Positions 14,815-22,655 of a stretch of 25,765 nt of DNA are shown in pieces. This DNA comes from Candidatus Aquidulcis sp. (GTDB lineage Bacteria; Chloroflexota; Anaerolineae; Anaerolineales; E44-bin32). The translations under genes were made by a program, and so were the position numbers. The notes below the pieces were generated by a model, which searched no databases, was not told where the DNA came from, and was given only the letters and a program-made list of their open reading frames with translations. The DNA lies in assembly GCA_020723365.1 (NCBI GenBank), contig DYJB01000012.1, positions 4,950 through 30,714 on the forward strand, read 5' to 3'. The number at the start of each line of letters is the position of its first letter. The stretch's first letter is position 1.

Positions 14815-15480
14815 ATGAACGTCCTGGTGATTGGCGGCGGGAAGACCGGATCGCACCTGGCGACGCAGCTGCTGGAGCAGGGCTACCAGATCAAGGTCAT
14901 CGAGGATCGACCGACGGTGGTGGAGCGTCTGCGCAACGAGCTCCCGCCCGGATCGGTCTTCGAAGGGGACGGGACCTCCCCGTTCTGCCTTGAGCAGGCC
15001 GGCATCCAGCAGGTTGAGGTGGTGGCGGCGGTGACGGGCGATGACGACGAGAATCTGGTGATCGCCACGCTGGCGCGCTTCGAGTTCAGGGTCCCGCGGA
15101 TTATCGCCCGCGTCAACAACCCCAAGAACGCCTGGCTGTTCACGCGCGAGATGGGCGTCGATGTGGCCCTCAACCAGGCGGACCTGATGGCCAAACTCAT
15201 CGCCGAGGAGATGTCGCTGGGCGACATGATGACGCTGCTCAAGCTGCGCCGCGGCGAGTACTCGATCGTGGAGGAGAAGGCCCACCCCGACTCGCCCGCC
15301 ATCGGGAAGGAGATCCACGAGCTCGCCCTCCCCGAGCAGTGCGTGCTGGCGGCGATTATCCGGCAGGGCCGGCTCATCCTGCCGCGCGGCAACACCCGCA
15401 TTGAGGCGGCCGACGAGGTCCTGGCCGTCGTACATGCTTCGGCGGCGGCGAGCCTGGCGGCGCTGCTCGGCCATCCGTAG
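14815..15480 (+). CDS. TrkA-like RCK protein 2
   Basis: Cytosolic 221-residue RCK_N plus RCK_C protein with GGGKTG (7-12), an acidic residue at the end of the second strand (VIEDRP) and the classical GDGT turn that its neighbour lacks. RCK_C occupies about 135-218. Trk/Ktr-type proteins of this length form rings gated by NAD(H), ATP/ADP or c-di-AMP. Two adjacent, clearly diverged single-RCK proteins could form a mixed ring, as two tandem RCK units do within the long E. coli TrkA. It is the last gene of the inferred cation operon; a 107-base gap follows, without an obvious terminator. Confidence 0.87.
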   Translation: MNVLVIGGGKTGSHLATQLLEQGYQIKVIEDRPTVVERLRNELPPGSVFEGDGTSPFCLEQAGIQQVEVVAAVTGDDDENLVIATLARFEFRVPRIIARVNNPKNAWLFTREMGVDVALNQADLMAKLIAEEMSLGDMMTLLKLRRGEYSIVEEKAHPDSPAIGKEIHELALPEQCVLAAIIRQGRLILPRGNTRIEAADEVLAVVHASAAASLAALLGHP

Positions 15481-15587
15481 GCGGAGGCCGGGCTTGTGGC
15501 GCGGGTTCCGTGCGGCCAGCCAGGGTGGACGCACGGCTCGAGCCTGGCGCGAGAATACGCTCTCGGTGGGGGCAGGGAGGGCATAGC

Positions 15588-16622
15588 ATGGGCCTGTACC
15601 ATGAGATCCTTGAGCAGCCGAACGTGCTGGGCGGCATCCTCAAGAACCGTGAGCAGGTGGAGGGCGTGTGCGCCCAGCTGGGCCGGCGGCGCTTCGAGTT
15701 CGTCATGATCGCCGCCCGCGGCAGTTCGGACCACGCCGCCCTGTACGCCAAGTACCTGCTCGGGATGGTCAACCGCCTGCCCGTGGCGCTGGCCGCTCCG
15801 TCCCTGTTCACCTTCTATGAAAGCCCTCCGCGGCTGGCGAACGCTCTGGTGATCGGCATCTCGCAATCGGGCGCTTCGGAGGACATCGTCAGCGTCCTGC
15901 GTTCGGCCCGCCAGCAGGGTGCGGCCACGCTGGCCATCACCAATCACGCCGCGTCGGCGCTGGGCGAGACGGCCGAATGGGTCCTGGATGTCCGGGCGGG
16001 CGAGGAGCGGGCGATCGCCGCTTCCAAGACCTACACGGCCACGCTTCTGACGGTGGCCCTGCTCTCCGCCGGCCTGGCGCAAGACGCAGCCCGCTTCGCC
16101 GAGCTCGAGCGCCTTCCGGAACTGGTTTCGCGCATGCTGGAGGAGGACCTGCGCGTGCAGCGCATGGTCGAGCGCTACCGCTACATGGCGCAGTGCATCG
16201 TGCTGGGTCGCGGCTTCAACTACACCACGGCCTTCGAGTGGTCGCTCAAGCTCAAGGAGCTGGCCTACGTCGCCGCCGAACCGTATTCCTCGGCCGACTT
16301 CCAGCACGGGCCGATCGCCCTGGTCGAGAACGGCTTCCCCGTTCTGGCGGCGCTGCCCAGCGGCCGCGTGAGCGACGAGATGGTGGCCCTGGTGCGTCGG
16401 CTGGTCGTGGAGCGTCAGGCAGAACTGGTGGCGATCTCAGACGTGCAGGGCGCATTGGAGCTGGCCCGCTCGCCGATCCCCCTGCCGGCCGGCATCCCCG
16501 AATGGATCAGCCCGATGGTGTGTGTCATCCCGGCGCAGCTCTTCTGCTATCACATCACCCGCGCCAAGGGGCTCGACCCGGAGCACCCGCGCGGGCTGGC
16601 CAAGGTCACGCTGACGCGCTGA
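15588..16622 (+). CDS. Double-SIS sugar isomerase/deaminase-like protein (GlmS C-half type)
   Basis: Cytosolic 344-residue protein with two SIS domains and no glutaminase domain. SIS1 shows ARGSSDHA and ISQSGASEDI. The linker has AASKTYTA, as in the GlmS isomerase half. SIS2 shows EWSLKLKELAY and FQHGPIALVE. This layout fits the type II glucosamine-6-phosphate deaminase (NagB-II/GlmD) or AgaS-like group, which act on amino-sugar phosphates; substrate cannot be fixed from sequence. The ATG at 15588 has AGGGAGG seven bases upstream and is preferred to the in-frame start at 15510. It stands alone, converging with the aminotransferase gene, and its link to the cation genes is positional only. Confidence 0.82.
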   Translation: MGLYHEILEQPNVLGGILKNREQVEGVCAQLGRRRFEFVMIAARGSSDHAALYAKYLLGMVNRLPVALAAPSLFTFYESPPRLANALVIGISQSGASEDIVSVLRSARQQGAATLAITNHAASALGETAEWVLDVRAGEERAIAASKTYTATLLTVALLSAGLAQDAARFAELERLPELVSRMLEEDLRVQRMVERYRYMAQCIVLGRGFNYTTAFEWSLKLKELAYVAAEPYSSADFQHGPIALVENGFPVLAALPSGRVSDEMVALVRRLVVERQAELVAISDVQGALELARSPIPLPAGIPEWISPMVCVIPAQLFCYHITRAKGLDPEHPRGLAKVTLTR

Positions 16623-16659
16623 CGGCGCGCCTGGCCACACTCAAGCGATAGGGTCTGCG

Positions 16660-16678
16660 CACCGCCTGCGGGCGGGTG
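16660..16678. terminator. Weak hairpin between convergent genes
   Basis: CACC-GCC and GGC-GGGTG arms with one bulge fill the 56-base gap between two converging genes. No T tract on either side; a role as bidirectional terminator is only suggested by position. Confidence 0.25.
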
Positions 16679-18037
16679 TCAGGCGCTCAGGGATCGATCC
16701 GTCTCCCCCAGGGCCTCGTCGATGATCTGGAATCCTTCGGCCAGCTGCTCCTCACTGATGATCAGGGGAGGCAGCAGGAGCAGCGTGTGCCAGTGGGTGT
16801 AGGCGAACAGGCCGCGCTCGAGCAGACGGCGGCGCAAGGCTTCCATCTCCGGGCTGCTGCCGTTGAACGGCGCCAGGGGCTGGCGCGTGGCGCGGTTGCG
16901 CACCAGCTCCAGGACGCCGAACAGGCCGATGGAGCGCACGTCGCCGACGCAGGCGTGGGCTTCGCCCATCTCGCGCAGCAGGCGGGCGAACGCGGGCGCG
17001 CGGGCGGCGGCGCGCTCGACCAGCCGGTCCTCCTGCATCACGCGGATGGTGGCCAGGGCGGCCGCCAGGCTGACCGGATGACCGTTGTAGGTCAGCCCGC
17101 CCTGGTAGGCGCGATCCCCGAACGTGTCGGCGACGGCCTGCTGCATCGCCACGGCGCCCAGCGGGGCGTAGCCGGAGGTCAGCCCTTTGGCCATCGTCAT
17201 GAGATCGGGGACGACGGACCAGTGTTCGACGGCAAACCACTTGCCCGTGCGCCCGAAGCCGGACATGACTTCGTCGCAGATGAGCAGGACGCCGTAGCGA
17301 TCGCACAGGGCACGCACGCCCTGCAGGTAGCCGTCGGGAGGGACAATGACGCCGTTGGTGCCGGTGACCGTTTCCAGCAAGATGGCGGCGATGGTCTGCG
17401 GGCCTTCCAGCGTGATGACCTCCTCCAGGTGATTGAGGTAGTCCCGGCAGAAGTCCGCCTCGCTGACGTCGGGGCGATCGCGGTGGAAGACCGAACGGTA
17501 GCGGTAGGGGTCGAGGAAGTGCACCACGCCCGGCATGGTGAGGGGCTCCCAGGCGACACGGCGCGGGTCGCCGGTGGCGGCCAGGGCGCCGTAGCTGGCG
17601 CCGTGGTACGAGCGGTAGCGGGCCAGGATCTTGGGCCGGCCGGTGTGAGCCCGGGCAAGCTTGATGGCGTTCTCGTTGGCGTCGGCGCCGCCCAGCGTAT
17701 AGAGGAAGCGATCGAGGCCGGGAGGCGTGATTTCCGCCAGCGCCTGGCCGAGCAGGGCGCGGGGTGCCGTAGCCATGCCGGGGCCGGCAAAGGACAGGCA
17801 GCGCGTCTGCTCCACCATGGCTTCAATCACCCGCTTCTCCCCGTGGCCGATGTTCGAGCACATGACCATCGAGTTGAAGTCGAGGAAGCGCTTGCCGTCG
17901 GCGTCCCAGAAGTGGACGCCTTCGGCGCGCGTCACAGGGATGGGCTGGACGCGGGCCTGGGCCGACCAGGTCCAGAAGTTGTGCTTGAGCGACAGCGGCA
18001 GGATCTCGGACGGATCAAGGTCTAGGTAGGCGGGCAT
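16679..18037 (-). CDS. Class III PLP-dependent aminotransferase
   Basis: Cytosolic 452-residue fold-type I enzyme transferring amino groups from an omega-amine, GABA or taurine-type donor, often to pyruvate. The PLP-binding segment is MAKGLTSGYAPLGAV with Lys284 as Schiff-base lysine. The cofactor-ring Asp lies in ICDEVMSGFGRTGKW, and SYHGASYGALAATGDPRR is the phosphate/substrate loop region. The MAKGLTSGY pattern is common in taurine- and omega-amino-acid:pyruvate transaminases, but the substrate is not fixed. The ATG at 18037 is preceded by GAGG on the minus strand and begins the conserved part. A 93-residue upstream extension runs through the REP palindrome and is rejected. The gene lies directly behind the transposase unit, 15 bases from its palindrome. 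Confidence 0.85.
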   Translation of the reverse strand: MPAYLDLDPSEILPLSLKHNFWTWSAQARVQPIPVTRAEGVHFWDADGKRFLDFNSMVMCSNIGHGEKRVIEAMVEQTRCLSFAGPGMATAPRALLGQALAEITPPGLDRFLYTLGGADANENAIKLARAHTGRPKILARYRSYHGASYGALAATGDPRRVAWEPLTMPGVVHFLDPYRYRSVFHRDRPDVSEADFCRDYLNHLEEVITLEGPQTIAAILLETVTGTNGVIVPPDGYLQGVRALCDRYGVLLICDEVMSGFGRTGKWFAVEHWSVVPDLMTMAKGLTSGYAPLGAVAMQQAVADTFGDRAYQGGLTYNGHPVSLAAALATIRVMQEDRLVERAAARAPAFARLLREMGEAHACVGDVRSIGLFGVLELVRNRATRQPLAPFNGSSPEMEALRRRLLERGLFAYTHWHTLLLLPPLIISEEQLAEGFQIIDEALGETDRSLSA

Positions 18038-18051
18038 GGAACCTCGTTTCG

Positions 18052-18096
18052 ACCCACGACGTGACACGTCCTGAAAGGACGTGTCACGTCGTGGGT
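18052..18096. repeat. REP-like perfect palindrome, aminotransferase side
   Basis: A perfect 21-base stem (18052-18072 with 18076-18096) closes on the three-base loop GAA. The transposase stop codon (18084-18086, minus strand) lies inside the right arm. Confidence 0.9.
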
Positions 18097-18686
18097 TTGG
18101 ACTCGCGCTCCAGGTCGAGCGCAGGATTGGCAGGGAAGGGATAGGCGCCGGTGTGAGATTGGGCAAATCCCCGGCGACCGCCGAACCAGTCCAGGACTTC
18201 CTCCCGCCCGAGACGCGTGGGACGGGCAGAGAGGATCGCGTGGAAGGACGTGAAGGTCCAGGAGCGAAAGTCAGGAACCAGCCCGTGTCGTTCGGGGTTG
18301 AGATGAATGTACACAACTACCCGGGTCAGTTGCTGCGGCTCCTTCACCAGGACCCTGCGGAATGGTCGCTGGAAGAGCGCGCCTCGCCGGCCGTGGTCGA
18401 GGTTGAAGGCTCGGGCGTAGGCGTTCAGCATGTCGGCCATCACGCGGCTCGGAGCGTTGCCTGGCGCAAGATCCTCCACGGAGGGCTCACGGAAGCGGAG
18501 GAGCAGGTGGAAATGCGACGAGAGCAGGCAGTACGCGAAGAGGTCAGCAACCGGGAGCAGGCGGGACTCGCACAGGCCAAGGAAGTGGCGGCGGTCGTGA
18601 TCGGAAGTGAAGAGATCTTCACGGTTGTTCCCACGGGTGCATACGTGATACATCTCGCCCGGCGCGAGCGGCGGGAAGTTCGGCAT
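18084..18686 (-). CDS. REP-associated tyrosine transposase (RAYT, Y1/HUH family)
   Basis: DNA-nicking transposase of 200 residues. The HUH motif is His58-Phe-His60 in SSHFHLLLR, and Tyr90 in MLNAYARAFN is the likely nucleophile. YHVCTRGNNRE near the N-terminus and VYIHLNPERHGLV (from about residue 125) are typical of the Y1_Tnp/RAYT group. These proteins bind and cut REP hairpins. The start at 18686 (AGGGGGA about eight bases upstream on the minus strand) begins the conserved domain. The gene looks intact, so the element may still be active or was domesticated recently. Single-copy RAYTs with flanking palindromes are known in many bacteria. Confidence 0.88.
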   Translation of the reverse strand: MPNFPPLAPGEMYHVCTRGNNREDLFTSDHDRRHFLGLCESRLLPVADLFAYCLLSSHFHLLLRFREPSVEDLAPGNAPSRVMADMLNAYARAFNLDHGRRGALFQRPFRRVLVKEPQQLTRVVVYIHLNPERHGLVPDFRSWTFTSFHAILSARPTRLGREEVLDWFGGRRGFAQSHTGAYPFPANPALDLERESKPTT

Positions 18687-18708
18687 GCTGCTGTCCCCCT
18701 GTCCAAAG

Positions 18709-18755
18709 CACCCACCACGTGACACGTCCGGAGGGGACGTGTCACGTCGTAGGTG
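18709..18755. repeat. REP-like imperfect palindrome, CoA-transferase side
   Basis: A 13-base perfect core (18717-18729 with 18735-18747) around GGAGG is extended outward by pairs interrupted by two mismatches. The core arms are identical to those of the first palindrome, but loop and outer arms differ. It ends four bases from the beta-subunit stop codon. Confidence 0.85.
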
Positions 18756-18758
18756 GCC

Positions 18759-19532
18759 CTATCCTGTCGAGCTCAAATAGATCCGCTGCGGATCGAGCTC
18801 GCGCAGCAGGGCGAGCTCGTCGTCCGTCGGGGGTTCTGTGGTCCGCAGCGAGGGGGCCTGGCGCAGCGCCCAGCCGGTGTTCTCGCGCGCTTGCCCGGCC
18901 CCCATGCCGGGATGGAGCTGGGTGAGCACCAGTTCCCCGCTCTCATCCGGCTCGAGGATCCCGAGGTCGGTCACAACCGCCAGCGGCCCGCCGCCACGCA
19001 CGCCCGAAGCCAAGCGCTCGGCGCGCCCGCCCAGGAATCCAGCCGAGGTGCAGAAATCGACCTTCTCCGGGAAGCGCCGCTTCTGATGCGGTGTGATGAT
19101 GTACCAGCGGTCGGCCCAGGCGGCGATTTCCATGGCGCCCCCCGAGCCCGGGAGGCGCACTTTCGGCCTGCGGTAGTCGCCGATGACGGTGGCATTGACG
19201 TTCCCGAAACGGTCGATCTGCGCCCCGCCCATGAAGCCGACCGAGATGAAGCCGCGCTGCAGGTAGAAAGCGAAGATGTCGTACATCGAGCACACCGACA
19301 GCGAGCCGGAGACGAGCGTCGGGTCGCCGATGGACAGCGGCAGACGTGCCGGCTGGGCGCCGATGACGCCCGATTCGTAGATCATCACCAGGCCGGGGGC
19401 GTGCGTGCGCCGGGCGAGGTTGCAGGCCAGGTTGGGCAACCCGACGCCCACGAAGACGACGTCGCCGTCCCGCAGCATGCGGGCGGCGTTGATGGTCATC
19501 AGTTCCGAAGCGGTGTAGGCAGGGGTATCCAT
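18759..19532 (-). CDS. CoA-transferase beta subunit (glutaconate CoA-transferase type)
   Basis: Cytosolic 257-residue subunit of a class I CoA-transferase that moves CoA between an acyl-CoA and a carboxylic acid. The YESGVIGA segment contains Glu53, at the place of the catalytic glutamate of GctB, which forms the glutamyl-CoA intermediate. Its presence argues for a true transferase rather than an IpdAB-like hydrolase, in which this residue is changed. GFMGGAQID and GSGGAM are further family marks. Three ATG codons stand in a row (19538, 19535, 19532). TAGGG leaves a six-base gap only to the third, so 19532 is chosen. It starts only a few bases after the alpha stop. Acyl substrate unknown. Confidence 0.85.
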   Translation of the reverse strand: MDTPAYTASELMTINAARMLRDGDVVFVGVGLPNLACNLARRTHAPGLVMIYESGVIGAQPARLPLSIGDPTLVSGSLSVCSMYDIFAFYLQRGFISVGFMGGAQIDRFGNVNATVIGDYRRPKVRLPGSGGAMEIAAWADRWYIITPHQKRRFPEKVDFCTSAGFLGGRAERLASGVRGGGPLAVVTDLGILEPDESGELVLTQLHPGMGAGQARENTGWALRQAPSLRTTEPPTDDELALLRELDPQRIYLSSTG

Positions 19533-19540
19533 CATCATCC

Positions 19541-20443
19541 CTAGTGCTTCCCGTAGTTGACCGGCTCGGACCAGCGCGGTTCGACCTGCAGCCGGCGATG
19601 GGTCTCGGTCCCCAGCTTGTCCCAGTAGGCGGCGCGATCGGCCAGGCCATACACCCATTCGGCCAGCCAGGCCTTGAGCTTCTCCGGGTCGCTGCTGATC
19701 TTGTCCCACTCCAGGTAGAAGGCGTTGTCGCGGTCGTAGTAGCCCTGGGCATAGGACGGGTGGGCGCAGCCGGGCACATGGCAGACGGCGTCGACGATGA
19801 AGCCGGGGATGAGCGTGCGGTTCGGATCGGAGCGGATGACCTCGGCGTCAACGATCTCCTCGGCCGTAATCAGGACACGGTCGGCGGCGAAGGCGACCTC
19901 ACGCTGCTCGCCCAGGATGCCCCACAGCTGGCAGTTGCCGTCGGCATCGGCGCGCTGGACATGAACGATGGCGACGTCCGGGTTGAGCGCCGGCACGGTG
20001 ACCACCGGGCGGCCCGTATACGGATCGGCGATGCGGCGGAAGGCGGGGTTGACCCTGCTCAGGTCGTCCGCCGCGGTCGGATTCATGGGGAGGAAGGGCA
20101 GCCCGGCCGCGCCGGCAGTCAGGCGGGAGATCATGCTGAAATGGGAGTACTCCTCCCACTCGAGCCGGCCGGCCTCGATCTCGGCCCGCATGGCCTTGAG
20201 CAGCCCGACCCCCGGGTTGCCGGCGTACGAGAAGATCACCTTGGCGGCGCAGCCGGCGGCGATCAACTGGTCGTAGAACAGATCGGGCGTGGCCCGGGCG
20301 AGAACAAGGTCCTTCCTCCGCTGCCGGATGATCTCGTGGCCGGCGGCGAAGGGGATCAGGTGCGTGAAGCCGGCAGCATACACGCAGTCGCCGTCGCGGA
20401 CGATGCCGGCAACGGCCTCGCGCAGGGAGGTGAGCTTGGTCAT
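19541..20443 (-). CDS. CoA-transferase alpha subunit (glutaconate CoA-transferase type)
   Basis: Cytosolic 300-residue partner of the beta subunit. The N-terminus TSLREAVAGIVRDGDCVYAAGF, with the GD.V..GG-like turn, is typical of the family. The central VIFSYAGNPGVGL and the VHVQRADADGNCQLWG segments match GctA-like subunits. AAGGAG about 11 bases before the ATG is a good ribosome site. Alpha and beta are adjacent, as usual. The ABC importer genes end 108 bases upstream. If co-expressed, the importer could bring in the acid that is then activated to its CoA ester, but the gap contains no diagnostic signal either way. Confidence 0.85.
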   Translation of the reverse strand: MTKLTSLREAVAGIVRDGDCVYAAGFTHLIPFAAGHEIIRQRRKDLVLARATPDLFYDQLIAAGCAAKVIFSYAGNPGVGLLKAMRAEIEAGRLEWEEYSHFSMISRLTAGAAGLPFLPMNPTAADDLSRVNPAFRRIADPYTGRPVVTVPALNPDVAIVHVQRADADGNCQLWGILGEQREVAFAADRVLITAEEIVDAEVIRSDPNRTLIPGFIVDAVCHVPGCAHPSYAQGYYDRDNAFYLEWDKISSDPEKLKAWLAEWVYGLADRAAYWDKLGTETHRRLQVEPRWSEPVNYGKH

Positions 20444-20551
20444 CCGTTCAACGCTCCTTCGTGCGGAGGGGTCTGGTTCGAACAGTCAGGGCTGATTCTG
20501 CCGCAGAACTGGCTGGCTGGAAACCCGGAGCTATGTCACCCTGGAAGGAGT

Positions 20552-21664
20552 TCAGCCAGGCGCAACCGCTTCGTGGCAGGCGGCCGAGTGTGCCGGCGTA
20601 ACCTCGCGCCAGGCCGGATCGGCCTCGGCGCAGCGGGCCGTGGCGATCGGGCAGCGCGGGTGGAATCGGCAACCTCTGGGCAAATGGACAGGATTCGGTG
20701 TCTCGCCGGTGAGGATCATGCGCTTGCGCCGCAGGCGCGGATTGGGGACCGGGATCACCGAGAGCAGCGCCCGAGTGTAGGGATGAAGCGGATGGGCCAG
20801 CACGGCCTGGGTCGGCCCGGATTCGACGATCCGGCCGAGGTACATGACGGCAATGCGATCCGTGAAGTAGGCAGCCGTGCCCAGGTCGTGGGTGATGCAC
20901 AGCACGGAAATGCCGCGCCGGGTCCGCAAGTCATCCAGCAGATTGAGGATCTCAGCACGGATCGAGACATCCAGCATGCTGACCGGTTCGTCGGCGATCA
21001 ACAGAATCGGCTCCAGCACGAGCGCGCCGGCAATGACCACACGCTGTCGCTGGCCGCCGGATAGCTCGTGCGGCCGGCGCCAAAGGTAGTCCTCGGCGGG
21101 ATGGAGGCCGGCGTCCTCCAGCGCCCGGCGCACTCTCTCCAGGAGCTGGTCGCGGGTTCCCGCCAGCCCGTGCACTTCCAGCGGCTCGGCCACCGTCTCG
21201 AAGACCGTCGCCCGCGGATTCAGGGACTCGTAGGGATCCTGGAACACCATCTGAACCTGGCGGCGCAGGTCCTTCATGGTGAGCGTTGGTTGGAAAGATG
21301 GCTCGCGCCGGAAGCTCTGGCGCTCGAGGGCGGCGATCGTCGCCCGGGGTGCCTCGACGCTCCTGCCCAGGTGGGTCACGTCTTCGCCATTGAACCGGAT
21401 CGTGCCTTCATCCGCTTCCAACAGGCCCATCAGGGTCAGGGCGGTGGTTGTCTTGCCGCAGCCGCTCTCCCCGACAAGCGCCATGATCTCGCCTCGTTGC
21501 AGCTCGAACGAGATTCCGTCGATGGCATGAACGGCCTCCGTCGGCCGGTTCGTGAGTGTGCCGATGAAACCGCGCGGGAGAGGGAAGCGCTTGCACAAGC
21601 CCTCAACGGTCAGGAGGACCCCGGGGCCGCGGGTAGGCAGGGCGGAACCGTCAGGTCCGGTCAT
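20552..21664 (-). CDS. Oligopeptide-type ABC transporter ATPase (OppF/DppF-like)
   Basis: Cytosolic ATPase of 370 residues energising the importer. Walker A is GESGCGKT, the signature LSGGQRQR, Walker B LLIADEP, and the H-loop THD. The C-terminal oligopeptide domain has HPLHPYTRALL and four cysteines (GCRFHPRC, then RC and AACH), as in the iron-sulphur-binding tail known for DppD-type ATPases. About 71 residues separate the Walker A lysine from the Q-loop glutamine, against about 50 in its sister subunit. This is a charged insertion of roughly 20 residues near SVEAPRATIAALERQ. The ATG at 21664 overlaps the end of the preceding gene by 14 bases, preferred over the longer frame from 21766. Confidence 0.88.
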   Translation of the reverse strand: MTGPDGSALPTRGPGVLLTVEGLCKRFPLPRGFIGTLTNRPTEAVHAIDGISFELQRGEIMALVGESGCGKTTTALTLMGLLEADEGTIRFNGEDVTHLGRSVEAPRATIAALERQSFRREPSFQPTLTMKDLRRQVQMVFQDPYESLNPRATVFETVAEPLEVHGLAGTRDQLLERVRRALEDAGLHPAEDYLWRRPHELSGGQRQRVVIAGALVLEPILLIADEPVSMLDVSIRAEILNLLDDLRTRRGISVLCITHDLGTAAYFTDRIAVMYLGRIVESGPTQAVLAHPLHPYTRALLSVIPVPNPRLRRKRMILTGETPNPVHLPRGCRFHPRCPIATARCAEADPAWREVTPAHSAACHEAVAPG

Positions 21665-22652
21665 TCGCCGCCCCCGCCTCATGCAGATGACAGGCGACCC
21701 AGTGTCCGGGCAGCACCTGGCGTGGTTTCGGCCGCTCCTGCAGGCAGCGCTCGTGGACTTCCTCACAGCGCGGCGCGAAGCGACAGCCCGGCGGCAGCGC
21801 GTTCAGGCGGGGAGGATAGCCGGGGATGGACACCAGCTTCCCCTCCGGCCGGCTGAGATCGGGGAAGGCGGCCAGCAGCCGACGCGTGTAGGGATGCAGG
21901 GGCTGATTGAAGATGCCATCCACCTCACACGACTCGGCCAGGACCCCGCCGTACATCACCAGCACACGATGGCAGACCTCGGCCACCACGCTCAGGTCGT
22001 GGGTCACGAGGATCACGGCCAGCCCCAGCTCGCGCTGCAGGCGTTCGAGCAGCTCCAGAATCTGCGCCTGGATCATCACGTCGAGCGCCGTCGTCGGCTC
22101 ATCGGCGATGACGACCTGCGGACTGCAGGCCAGGGCCATGGCGATCATGGCGCGCTGGCGCATGCCTCCGGAGTACTGGTGTGGGTACTGCGACCCGCGG
22201 GCCCCGGTGATCCCCACCATCTCGAGGAGTTCGTCAACCCGCGGCTGCGCTTCGCCTCGATCCTGCGCCAGGCCGTGGAAGACCAGGGCCTCCGCGATCT
22301 GGGCCCCGACGGTCCGCACGGGATTGAAGGCATTCATGGCGCCCTGGAAGATCATGGAGATGCGGTGCCAGCGCACGGCCCGCATGTCCGATTCGTCGAG
22401 GCCAAAGAGATCCGTACCGTCCAGGAGCGCCTGACCGCCGACGATGCGGCCGGCGGCCGGCAGGAGGCGGAGCAGGCTGAGCATGGCGGTGCTCTTCCCG
22501 CACCCGCTCTCCCCCACCAATCCAAGTGACTCGCCTCGCTCCAGCTGGAAGCTGAGCCCCTCCACCGCGTGGAAGACGCCTTCCGGCGTGATGAAACGGG
22601 TCGTGAGATCCCGCACGTCCAGCAGCGGGGGGGCGGTCGGCCGTTCGCTCAT
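21651..22652 (-). CDS. Oligopeptide-type ABC transporter ATPase (OppD/DppD-like)
   Basis: Cytosolic ATPase of 333 residues. Walker A GESGCGKS is at 47-54 (Lys53); signature YSGGMRQRA; Walker B VVIADEPTTALD; H-loop THDLSVVA. The C-terminal oligo_HPY region has QPLHPYTRRLL and the four-cysteine cluster CRFAPRC...RC...ACH. It lies four bases downstream of the permease gene and overlaps the second ATPase gene, so the five transport genes form one operon. D and F type ATPases form the heterodimeric motor of peptide, nickel or glycoside importers; substrate is set by the binding protein. Confidence 0.92.
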   Translation of the reverse strand: MSERPTAPPLLDVRDLTTRFITPEGVFHAVEGLSFQLERGESLGLVGESGCGKSTAMLSLLRLLPAAGRIVGGQALLDGTDLFGLDESDMRAVRWHRISMIFQGAMNAFNPVRTVGAQIAEALVFHGLAQDRGEAQPRVDELLEMVGITGARGSQYPHQYSGGMRQRAMIAMALACSPQVVIADEPTTALDVMIQAQILELLERLQRELGLAVILVTHDLSVVAEVCHRVLVMYGGVLAESCEVDGIFNQPLHPYTRRLLAAFPDLSRPEGKLVSIPGYPPRLNALPPGCRFAPRCEEVHERCLQERPKPRQVLPGHWVACHLHEAGAANDRT

Positions 22653-22655
22653 CGG

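Larger units (their letters stand above)
18052..18755. mobile_element. REP-RAYT unit: transposase between two matching palindromes
   Basis: A single-copy tyrosine transposase gene is bracketed by two palindromes that share the arm ACGTGACACGTCC and its complement. The whole unit is about 700 bases and sits exactly between the CoA-transferase beta stop codon and the aminotransferase start codon. No target duplication is evident, as expected for Y1/HUH elements, which move via single-stranded intermediates. Confidence 0.75.

Noticed and set aside
15535..15544. Ten-base perfect palindrome GGCTCGAGCC upstream of the SIS gene as an operator
   Set aside because: Short palindromes of this composition are frequent in such GC-rich DNA, and no second copy or promoter was found nearby.
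16676..18025. Plus-strand frame of 449 codons opposite the aminotransferase
   Set aside because: Low-complexity composition (Gly, Gln, Val, Asp, Ala) without motifs; the minus-strand gene has all class III transaminase motifs.
18038..18316. N-terminal extension of the aminotransferase by 93 residues
   Set aside because: It would run through the REP palindrome and the transposase gene in another frame, has no transaminase similarity, and a good ribosome site precedes the inner ATG.
19544..21064. Plus-strand frame of 506 codons opposite the CoA-transferase alpha subunit and OppF
   Set aside because: It spans two genuine minus-strand genes and their gap and shows no recognisable domain; a compositional shadow.
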